From the NCBI RefSeq assembly GCF_003432035.1, contig NZ_QOHO01000043.1, forward strand, positions 1 to 64,000: a stretch of 64,000 nucleotides of DNA. The letters run 5' to 3'. Both the position numbers and the translations under genes were made by a program. The notes under the pieces were generated by a model that was not told where the DNA came from, searched no databases, and saw nothing but the letters and a program-made list of their open reading frames with translations. Below are positions 57,019-63,379 of the stretch, one piece after another (within the stretch, counting starts at the first letter, position 1; each line of letters starts with the position of its first letter). Source of the stretch: Lacrimispora amygdalina. GTDB taxonomy: Bacteria; Bacillota; Clostridia; Lachnospirales; Lachnospiraceae.

Positions 57019-57471
57019 ATGAACACTTTTAATATCAGATTTCAAGATAAATTGGTTATGACTTTAAACGAAGATAATAACCCAATACAAATTGATTGTT
57101 GTCTGCCGGTATTAGGAGAAGGGAATAATCGTATTGTTTATGACATGGGAGACTATATTTTAAAGGTTGCTAAATCCGCCATAGCCAGTATGTACAATCA
57201 GAATGAGATTAGGTTATGGAATTATCTAAGAGAAAGTTCGTCAAAAATAAAATTTAATAGAATAATCGATGCTGATGAAAACGGGTACTGGTATGTTGCA
57301 GAGAAAGCAAATACTGGTGGAGATGCAATGAAGAATGCACTGAAATATATAGAATGGCTTGACTACTCAGATAATGCTGGATACGATAGAAACGGGAAAT
57401 TAACTATCGTGGACGCAGAAAATGTGTATGTTAAAGACATTGAGTATCTTTTGCAAAAGCGTATTATATAA
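57019..57471 (+). CDS. Minimal protein-kinase-fold-like protein
   Basis: This 150-residue protein has LGEGNNRIVYDMGDYILKVA (like a glycine-rich loop and the lysine strand), NEIRLWNYLRE (helix C-like), ENGYWYVAEKA (hinge-like) and NGKLTIVDAENVYV (DFG-like region). The catalytic loop appears absent, so it may be a pseudo-kinase or phage kinase-like modulator. AAAGGAGATTGGAGGGAA precedes the ATG. Confidence 0.6.
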   Translation: MNTFNIRFQDKLVMTLNEDNNPIQIDCCLPVLGEGNNRIVYDMGDYILKVAKSAIASMYNQNEIRLWNYLRESSSKIKFNRIIDADENGYWYVAEKANTGGDAMKNALKYIEWLDYSDNAGYDRNGKLTIVDAENVYVKDIEYLLQKRII

Positions 57472-57512
57472 AGATGAATTGATTATTTTAAATAGAAAAA
57501 TGGAGGGTGATT

Positions 57513-57899
57513 ATGACAAGTCGAGAAAGATTTAATATAGCTAAGGATATTTTAGATAAAAATGATTTATCTCTATGCACTTTAAACTTTAATCAGTTTG
57601 ATAAATTATCTGATTTGGAGTTAATTGTTGGCGCAGAAGACGTGGTTAAGAGAATCAAGAGATATGAGGCATATGTTGACAAGGAAAAAATGAAATATCC
57701 GGAAAGTATTATGAGAGATGTACGAAGAAATCTGGGTTTAAATGAAATGGATACCAGCATGGACTTAGAAATATTCCAAATGGATAGGGAAGATATTTTG
57801 AATTCTGTATGTAACTGGAATAATCTAATTGGGTATGGCGGTACAATCAGAGGTTGGATTGAAGATATTTATCAGATAAAATTAAAAGATGAAATTTGA
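57513..57899 (+). CDS. Hypothetical helical protein
   Basis: This is 128 residues; the ATG at 57513 follows TGGAGGGTGATT. It is helical and acidic. No family is recognised. Confidence 0.55.
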   Translation: MTSRERFNIAKDILDKNDLSLCTLNFNQFDKLSDLELIVGAEDVVKRIKRYEAYVDKEKMKYPESIMRDVRRNLGLNEMDTSMDLEIFQMDREDILNSVCNWNNLIGYGGTIRGWIEDIYQIKLKDEI

Positions 57900-57918
57900 G
57901 ATTTAAGGGGAAATTCAT

Positions 57919-58914
57919 ATGTGTTATAAAGAGGAAGTTCAAAAAAGGAATGCCGAGAAGTTGCAACGTAAATTCGAGGAAGAAAATGTGCCGGAGTTTA
58001 TTTGCGATTTCTTTCCTCGTATCGCTAGTAGATCGGCAAGACTTAATTATTGGTCAACTATAAAAAATATGCTGATATGGTTGATGGAAAACGATTATAT
58101 CAAAAGAGATAAAATAAGTGAAATTATAACAGAAGATATTAAAAACATCAGGACAGCTAAAATGATTTCTTACTTTGAGCATCTGAAATATGAAAAGAAG
58201 ATTTCTCTTAGTACGTTAAATACTCAAAAAAATCAGTTGGGGAGTTTTTGGGAGTATTTAAAAGAGGAACATTATCTCGATGATAATATTGTGCATATGG
58301 TCAAATCAGAGGAGTTCAAACAGGCCAAAACAAATAGAAGAAAAATGGAAAAAATGCCCTTATACGAAGATATTCAGGAGATGATAGAGAAGATACTTAG
58401 TAAACCAGATGAATTTGTTCGCATAAGGAACATTATTGTATTTAGAGTATTAAGAGGTACTGGACTAAGGGAGTCCGAACTTGCTGGACTAGATATTGAT
58501 AACGTATTCCTAGAAGAGGAACACCCTTATATTCTTGTAATTAGTAAAGGAACCTATGACTATACAGATAAAGGAAAAGATATTGTGTATCTTACTAAAG
58601 ACGCTACAGCCGCATTGTCGGAATGGTTTGAGTACAGAAACAAAATTGACAATATCATAGACACAAAAGCTGTTTTTCTGAATAAAAACGGAAAGCGTAT
58701 GAATGAAGATAATATCCAAAGTATGTTTAAAAATTATTCAAATGGCAAATTAACGCCACATATGATGCGTCATGAATATACCACTGTTCTTCAAAGAGAA
58801 ACAAATGATCCTACTTTTGTTCAGGAGCAGGGCAGATGGAAATCTGACAAGGTTATGAAATCGGTTTATGACAGTGGCGCGAGTCGTTCATTGGATAAAT
58901 TAGCGAATATGTAA
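57919..58914 (+). CDS. Tyrosine recombinase (second)
   Basis: This 331-residue XerC/D-like recombinase has an N-terminal core-binding domain (about 15-135). The catalytic Arg is in RGTGLRESELAGL, the Lys-strand is ISKGTYDY, HxxR is HMMRHEYTTVL, then GRWKSDKVMKSVYDSG with the Trp and nucleophile Tyr. AAGGGGAAATTCAT precedes the ATG. It could serve integration, dimer resolution or DNA inversion; no attachment sites were identified beside it. Confidence 0.9.
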   Translation: MCYKEEVQKRNAEKLQRKFEEENVPEFICDFFPRIASRSARLNYWSTIKNMLIWLMENDYIKRDKISEIITEDIKNIRTAKMISYFEHLKYEKKISLSTLNTQKNQLGSFWEYLKEEHYLDDNIVHMVKSEEFKQAKTNRRKMEKMPLYEDIQEMIEKILSKPDEFVRIRNIIVFRVLRGTGLRESELAGLDIDNVFLEEEHPYILVISKGTYDYTDKGKDIVYLTKDATAALSEWFEYRNKIDNIIDTKAVFLNKNGKRMNEDNIQSMFKNYSNGKLTPHMMRHEYTTVLQRETNDPTFVQEQGRWKSDKVMKSVYDSGASRSLDKLANM

Positions 58915-58928
58915 AGGAGGAATAAATT

Positions 58929-59207
58929 ATGTCAGATTACAAAATAACTTATTGTGGAAACAAACATATCGAACGAATGCACCACATCGGCATAGAATAC
59001 AATGGAAATTACTATAGTGTGATTTTTGGAAAGTACGTCAACGGTGGATTCTTTTCTATTCCTGGGTGGAATGTGGGCGGTGAATTAGGAACCTTTGATG
59101 ATGTGTTTTGGAATACCGAGAGTATTGGAAGGGCGCTGAAAAGTAAGAAAGCAGCTAAACAGATTGCTTTAGCGATTGCGGAATATTCAAAGGAGAGAAT
59201 ACAATGA
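58929..59207 (+). CDS. Hypothetical partner of an XRE regulator
   Basis: This is 92 residues; AAAGGAGGAATAAATT precedes the ATG. It contains FSIPGWNVGGELGTFDDVFW and a helical C-terminus (AAKQIALAIAEYS). It overlaps the XRE gene by four bases, so the pair is probably a toxin-antitoxin-like or regulatory couple. Confidence 0.6.
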   Translation: MSDYKITYCGNKHIERMHHIGIEYNGNYYSVIFGKYVNGGFFSIPGWNVGGELGTFDDVFWNTESIGRALKSKKAAKQIALAIAEYSKERIQ

Positions 59208-59452
59208 ACGAAGAATCAATTGATATAGGTGACAGATTAAGCGCTCGTCTTTTTGAGCAAGTGATTGAGATAAGAAAAGAGAAGGGTATGACTCAAAGGG
59301 AACTTGCTCAATTAAGCGGAGTCAATTTATCTGTAATCACAAAAATGGAAAACGGTACATCGTATCCCAGATTATTCACATTTCTAAAAATTTTAGAAGG
59401 GTTAGATGCTACTCTTCAGATGGGGACATTGGAAGACAAAATGATGGAATAA
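59204..59452 (+). CDS. XRE-family regulator / antitoxin-like
   Basis: This 82-residue protein has a classic HTH (KGMTQRELAQLSGVNLSVIT, KMENGTSYPRLFTFLKIL). AAAGGAGAGAATACA precedes the ATG within the upstream gene's end. Probable antitoxin or autoregulator. Confidence 0.85.
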   Translation: MNEESIDIGDRLSARLFEQVIEIRKEKGMTQRELAQLSGVNLSVITKMENGTSYPRLFTFLKILEGLDATLQMGTLEDKMME

Positions 59453-59486
59453 GAGAGAAATAGTAGGGCTCTTATTAAAAATCAAT

Positions 59487-59515
59487 TTGACAATATATGA
59501 TATATCCTATATAAT
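59487..59515 (+). promoter_or_regulatory. Sigma-A promoter
   Basis: TTGACA 59487-59492, 17 bp, TATAAT 59510-59515, upstream of the DUF4160/DUF2442-like pair. The spacer contains ATATATGATATAT, possibly an operator. Confidence 0.8.
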
Positions 59516-59546
59516 GGTTGTAGAACAACAAAGGAGAAATGGTAAA

Positions 59547-59801
59547 ATGCCAGTTATTTCAAGATTCTATGGGATTGTGATAAAGATGTATCTGAGACAA
59601 AAAGAGCATAACCCTCCTCATATTCATGCAATTTATGGGGAATATATTGGTATGTTTTCCTTAGAAGATGGAGAAATGTTTGAGGGTGATATTCCTCAAA
59701 AAGGACAAGTGCATATAAAAGAGTTTATAGATTTTTATAGAGATAGATTATATATAATGTGGGAAACACAGAAATTTGAAGTGTTACCACCGGTTAAATA
59801 A
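59547..59801 (+). CDS. DUF4160-type toxin-like protein
   Basis: This is 84 residues; the ATG at 59547 follows AAAGGAGAAATGGTAAA. Family signature: MPVISRFYGIVIKMY then HNPPHIHAIYGEY. DUF4160 proteins are usually paired with DUF2442 proteins in toxin-antitoxin-like operons, as here. Biochemical role not established by sequence. Confidence 0.82.
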   Translation: MPVISRFYGIVIKMYLRQKEHNPPHIHAIYGEYIGMFSLEDGEMFEGDIPQKGQVHIKEFIDFYRDRLYIMWETQKFEVLPPVK

Positions 59802-59816
59802 TATGGAGGTGATATT

Positions 59817-60287
59817 ATGTCTCATAAACTAAAAAGTGTAAGGGCATTAAATGATTTAATATTGCTCGCTATATTTCAAGACGGTACAGAAAAAATGTAT
59901 GATATCAAGCAGTTATTTACTGTTTTTCCTCAACTTCGTGAGTTAGAAAGATCTTTTGATTTATTTAATGGAGTGCAGATTGACACTGGAGGATATGGAG
60001 TTTCATGGAATGATGATTTGGATTTAGACGCAGAAGAAATTTGGGATAACGGAATTAATACTGAAAAGAAACATTTAATTGACATCAAGCAAAGTTTTGC
60101 CACTAAGCTGATTTCAGCAAGAGAAATTTGCAATATAACACAAAGGGATTTGTCTAAAAGAGCAGGGATTACTCAGGGAGATATAAGTAAAATTGAAAAT
60201 GGAAATGCTAATCCATCATTGAGTACGTTAGAAAGACTAGCGGAAGGACTCGGAATGAGAATTGAATTTAATTTTGTAGGCAAGTGA
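59817..60287 (+). CDS. DUF2442 plus XRE HTH antitoxin-like protein
   Basis: This is 156 residues. The N-terminal half is DUF2442-like (VRALNDLILLAIFQDGTEKM, GGYGVSWNDDLDLDAEEIWDNG in pieces). The C-terminal half is an HTH (NITQRDLSKRAGITQGDISK, IENGNANPSLSTLERLAEG). ATGGAGGTGATATT precedes the ATG. The fusion makes it the likely antitoxin/autoregulator of the pair. Confidence 0.85.
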   Translation: MSHKLKSVRALNDLILLAIFQDGTEKMYDIKQLFTVFPQLRELERSFDLFNGVQIDTGGYGVSWNDDLDLDAEEIWDNGINTEKKHLIDIKQSFATKLISAREICNITQRDLSKRAGITQGDISKIENGNANPSLSTLERLAEGLGMRIEFNFVGK

Positions 60288-60299
60288 GGAGGTATCGTT

Positions 60300-60518
60300 A
60301 TAAACAATTGGGATAATAAGAGTAGAAATGATAAAGACTTTGTAGAAAAAGAACTTGCTGATTACGTCGTAAAGTTTTCTAAAGAAATAGACAAAAATAA
60401 TGCTAGTCAGATTGCCAAAGATATCATTAAATTAATTGATTGGGATAATTCAACCTTAATGCACAAGGGATTGTCGTGGATTGCCAAGAATTACTTAATT
60501 CAACAGAAGATGATTTAA
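60300..60518 (+). CDS. 72-residue hypothetical protein with ATA start
   Basis: GAGGAGG lies seven bases before ATA 60300. The frame from the previous gene's TGA onward has no ATG, GTG or TTG until codon 52. The protein (M)NNWDNKSRNDKDFVEKEL ... LIDWDNST ... LSWIAKNYLIQQKMI is coherent, helical and fully bounded. It follows the DUF4160/DUF2442 pair and may belong to that operon. This is the cleanest AUA-start candidate in the window. Confidence 0.65.
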   Translation: MNNWDNKSRNDKDFVEKELADYVVKFSKEIDKNNASQIAKDIIKLIDWDNSTLMHKGLSWIAKNYLIQQKMI

Positions 60519-60558
60519 TGGAAAATTTAACAGCATAAAGAGAAGACAATAGTAACAG

Positions 60559-60656
60559 GCATAATTATTTTGAGGTCGGAAATGGTTCCTGACGCACTCT
60601 GTAAGGAGTACCTGAGATGATGGATACACCGCCCATCCAGAATAATTATGCTTTTT
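60559..60656 (+). ncRNA. Complex terminator-like structured RNA
   Basis: GCATAATTATTTTG (60559-60572) pairs with CAGAATAATTATGC (60638-60651), 14 bp with one G-U, followed by TTTTTC. The 65-base apical part folds further: GGAA-ATGG-TTCC, ACTC/GAGT, GATGG/CCATC. This is far more than a terminator needs, so it may be a small RNA with its own terminator stem. Confidence 0.6.
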
Positions 60657-60690
60657 CTATCTCCATTTATAAATATGTAAAGACGATAAG

Positions 60691-60963
60691 TTATTCACTA
60701 TCGTCTTTTTCTTTTTGTTCGTCGCGTTGTATCTTGTCAGCATATAGGAGTAATCGGCTTACTGTTGGATCATCAGATATGATGATATCGTTGGGGGTAC
60801 ATTCCAAGACTCTGCAAATTGACTCAAGGATTTCAAAACTTATACTTGCAGTTTTCCCATTATAAATTGCATTTATAGTGGGATACCCAACATTAATAAG
60901 CATAGAAAGCTGGTGACGATTAAGATTTTTTTCTTTCATTTTATCTTTTATATTTAATCTCAT
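60691..60963 (-). CDS. XRE-family repressor
   Basis: This is 90 residues; the ATG at 60963 follows TGAGGTATATAAAA. HTH: NLNRHQLSMLINVGYPTINA, with ECTPNDII near the C-terminal part and an acidic tail (EQKEKDDSE). It is divergent from the MazF-like gene with repeated CATTATAAT sequences between, probably its operators. Confidence 0.87.
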   Translation of the reverse strand: MRLNIKDKMKEKNLNRHQLSMLINVGYPTINAIYNGKTASISFEILESICRVLECTPNDIIISDDPTVSRLLLYADKIQRDEQKEKDDSE

Positions 60964-61022
60964 TTTTATATACCTCACATTAGAAAGTATAACATATAAT
61001 AAATGGAAATTAAATACATATT

Positions 61023-61064
61023 TGGCATTATAATGTTGACATTATAATACAGACGTAGTATAAT
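61023..61064 (+). promoter_or_regulatory. Promoter with repeated operator-like sequence
   Basis: TTGACA 61036-61041, 17 bp, TATAAT 61059-61064. The near-repeats GGCATTATAATG and GACATTATAATA at about 61,024 and 61,038 overlap the -35 element, fitting control by the divergent XRE repressor. Confidence 0.78.
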
Positions 61065-61123
61065 GGTAAATATCAAAGGTAAATATAGTGATGATTACAT
61101 ATCACTAAAAGAAAGGAGGACAT

Positions 61124-61504
61124 ATGGAACTTCATAGATACGATATTATAGAGGCAGAAATTGAATATGGAACAGGTTCAATACAGAAAAAGAAACGTCC
61201 ATATGTGATTGTGAGCAATGAGCATGGTACATCAAATGCTCAGATTATCACTATAATGCCTTTAACACATATCATTAAAAAGGAATATTTGCCAGTACAT
61301 GAATGCATAGAAGCAGAGTCAGAGAACGGATTATCGACTTACTCTATGATTCTAGGTGAACAACCACAAACCATATGTAAAAATGAGGTAATTCGAAAAT
61401 ATGGAACCGTCGTGGATCAGAAACAGAGAAATATGATTAATAAGGTTTGCTTTAATACATTTTTCTATGGTGAGAAAATTGATTGGGAGGAGATATTCGC
61501 ATGA
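61124..61504 (+). CDS. PemK/MazF-like protein
   Basis: This 126-residue protein has the family fold signature: YDIIEAEIEYGTGSIQKKKR followed by PYVIVSNEHG, then QIITIMPLTHI and a C-terminal helix with YGTVVDQKQRNMIN. MazF enzymes cut mRNA at short motifs. GAAAGGAGGACAT precedes the ATG. No canonical MazE-type antitoxin precedes it; the next gene overlaps its stop. Confidence 0.85.
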   Translation: MELHRYDIIEAEIEYGTGSIQKKKRPYVIVSNEHGTSNAQIITIMPLTHIIKKEYLPVHECIEAESENGLSTYSMILGEQPQTICKNEVIRKYGTVVDQKQRNMINKVCFNTFFYGEKIDWEEIFA

Positions 61505-61794
61505 ACGAAGATTTTATAGTGGTTTCAAAAGAAGAAGCGATTAAAAAAATAATGGAAGCTCCTGGTGATACAGTAATTATTGGACGAATTTCCATTACAA
61601 GTCCAGCTATGCATTATAGTCATGATAAACCGGTGAGGGGTAAGAAGAAGGACGGAAAACTGCTAATAATAGCCGCCAATGAAATAGAATATCAAGATAA
61701 TAATTGTTTTGGAACACTCTCTCTACATGGAATTAGAAAGGAGAAGGAGGATGAATCAATAATTCATAGCATTTTGTTTCCCCAAAAAGAATAG
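61501..61794 (+). CDS. Hypothetical partner of the MazF-like protein
   Basis: This is 97 residues; ATG 61501 overlaps the upstream stop (ATGA) and follows GGGAGGAGATATTCGC. It has acidic/basic mixed helices and strands (GDTVIIGRISITSPA, KLLIIAANEIEY). It does not resemble known antitoxins, but coupling suggests a functional link. Confidence 0.6.
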   Translation: MNEDFIVVSKEEAIKKIMEAPGDTVIIGRISITSPAMHYSHDKPVRGKKKDGKLLIIAANEIEYQDNNCFGTLSLHGIRKEKEDESIIHSILFPQKE

Positions 61795-61797
61795 AGC

Positions 61798-61887
61798 AAA
61801 CAAATGTTCGAAAAAAGCTTAAAAAGTAATTGACAGAAACATATGTTCGGAGTATAATCAAAAACAAGTCAAACAAACGTATGTTCG
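61798..61887 (+). promoter_or_regulatory. SOS-type promoter with three LexA/DinR-like boxes
   Basis: TTGACA 61830-61835, 17 bp, TATAAT 61853-61858. Boxes of the form NAAAC-N4-GTTCG lie at 61,797-61,810, 61,836-61,849 (inside the spacer) and 61,874-61,887, evenly spaced at 38-39 bp. Each deviates from the Firmicutes CGAAC-N4-GTTCG consensus only in its left half. DNA-damage induction is inferred. Confidence 0.72.
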
Positions 61888-61893
61888 GAAAAC

Positions 61894-61958
61894 AAAAATT
61901 GCAGCCTACCTAGTATCATCGGTATTGGCGTACCTCCACTAGTTAGACTGCAATTTTT
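61894..61958 (+). ncRNA. Short structured RNA directly behind the SOS-type promoter
   Basis: AAAAATTGCAG (61894-61904) pairs perfectly with CTGCAATTTTT (61948-61958). Inside, CTAGT/ACTAG and GGTA/TACC form an apical hairpin. It begins about 30 bases after the expected transcription start and ends in a T run, so it can be a small RNA or an attenuator for the DUF262/ParB genes. The rest of 61,959-62,130 has nothing I can support. Confidence 0.6.
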
Positions 61959-62132
61959 CAAAGTTAAGTTTTACATAAACAATCATATTAAAATAAGATT
62001 ATTTAAGAAATATAGCAGAACGCTATACCTGATTATATTTTACATAACTATTTCGTAATAGTCAAGTATTTTCAGGTGAATCAGCGTTTCTGCTAAGAAT
62101 TTCCACATTTTAAAAAGAGAATTATATAACAT

Positions 62133-62203
62133 AGCCGATTGGTGTAGTGGTAGCACAAGACAATTTGAATGTCTTGGGGTGTGTTCAATTCGCACATCGG
62201 CTG
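62133..62203 (+). tRNA. tRNA-Gln (UUG)
   Basis: A perfect acceptor AGCCGAT/ATCGGCT, D arm GTGT-AGTGGTA-GCAC, anticodon arm AGACA-ATTTGAA-TGTCT (TTG) and T arm GTGTG-TTCAATT-CGCAC are present. CCA is not encoded. Confidence 0.93.
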
Positions 62204-62251
62204 TTAAATTACCCGTAAATCGCACTAAAACATCTATAGGAGGGATGTGAT

Positions 62252-63379
62252 ATGGAAAGTAGAAGGCAAAATTACAATATTGAAGATCTCATTGAGAAAA
62301 TGGACGAAAATAAGCTTACATTTGATTATCCCATTCAACGAGATGGCGGACAGTTTGATAAAGATCAAAAGGCATTGTTAATTAATACGGTATTTAATGG
62401 ATACCTTATTCCAGAAATATACATAATTAAAGAGGGAACAGAGGATTTCTCTCCCATGTCGGTATTAGACGGTAAGCAAAGACTTACAACATTATACGAT
62501 TTTAGCAAAGATAAGTTTGCTCTTCCAAAAGATGCAGATGATGTTGTTATTAAAACGGTATCTTTTGATGAGGATAAGAACCCAGTCTTTGAAGAAAACA
62601 CATATGTTGTTGCTGGGAAAAAGTTCAGCAAAATAGATCCTGCTTTACAGAAGATTTTTAATAAATACAAAATTGAAGTAAAACTACTTGCTGGTTATAC
62701 AGATGAACAGATTGAAGAACAGTTTTATCGCTTAAACAATGGGTGCGTATTCACGAAGTCCCAGAAGGCCAATACAAAACTTGGTACAGATGTAGCCGCC
62801 AAAATTGAAGAGATAAAAAATTGTGACTTCTTTGAAAATAGAGCCTCATTTACCAACACTCAGAGAAAACGTGGTGAAGTAACAAGCTGTATCTTACAGA
62901 CTATGATGTTGTTGTCTGGATTCGAATATAAGAATTTTGGTGCCAATGAAGTGTTGAGATATGCAAATGAATTAAGTGAAAATCCAGATTATGAGTTGAT
63001 TGCACGTACAAAGGAATTGTTTGATAAATTATTTATCTTGTTGCCTGAATACAACAAGGAGATGGACAAGCAGTTTAAGAAAATACATATACCATCAATG
63101 ATTATGAATTTAGCAACTGTTGAAGATTTAGACGTTGATTATGAGTTGACAGACGATGAATACACGGAGTTTTTAAGTAAGTGGTTTGAAGTTTGGATTG
63201 AAACATCTGGATACATGGATTTTTGTGGACAAGGTTCTACCAGCAAATCGAAAGTCGAGGGTAGAGTTGCGACGATGCAGAAAGAATTAAGAGAATATAT
63301 AATACAGTTATCAATGGAAGGAGAAGCAAGTAGTGAGAGCAACCAAGATGAAAATAGCGGATTTAAAACCGCATCCTAA
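62252..63379 (+). CDS. DUF262 (ParB-fold nuclease/NTPase-like) protein
   Basis: This 375-residue protein has the GmrS-like DUF262 domain: YPIQRDGGQFDKDQKALLIN, VLDGKQRLTTLYDF (the DGxQR signature, about 72-80), and EEQFYRLNNG. The C-terminal region is helical with an acidic, Ser/Glu-rich end. TAGGAGGGATGTGAT precedes the ATG. It overlaps the ParB-like gene. In phages such pairs occur near packaging or DNA-modification genes; a type IV restriction-like or DNA-transaction role is possible. Confidence 0.85.
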   Translation: MESRRQNYNIEDLIEKMDENKLTFDYPIQRDGGQFDKDQKALLINTVFNGYLIPEIYIIKEGTEDFSPMSVLDGKQRLTTLYDFSKDKFALPKDADDVVIKTVSFDEDKNPVFEENTYVVAGKKFSKIDPALQKIFNKYKIEVKLLAGYTDEQIEEQFYRLNNGCVFTKSQKANTKLGTDVAAKIEEIKNCDFFENRASFTNTQRKRGEVTSCILQTMMLLSGFEYKNFGANEVLRYANELSENPDYELIARTKELFDKLFILLPEYNKEMDKQFKKIHIPSMIMNLATVEDLDVDYELTDDEYTEFLSKWFEVWIETSGYMDFCGQGSTSKSKVEGRVATMQKELREYIIQLSMEGEASSESNQDENSGFKTAS

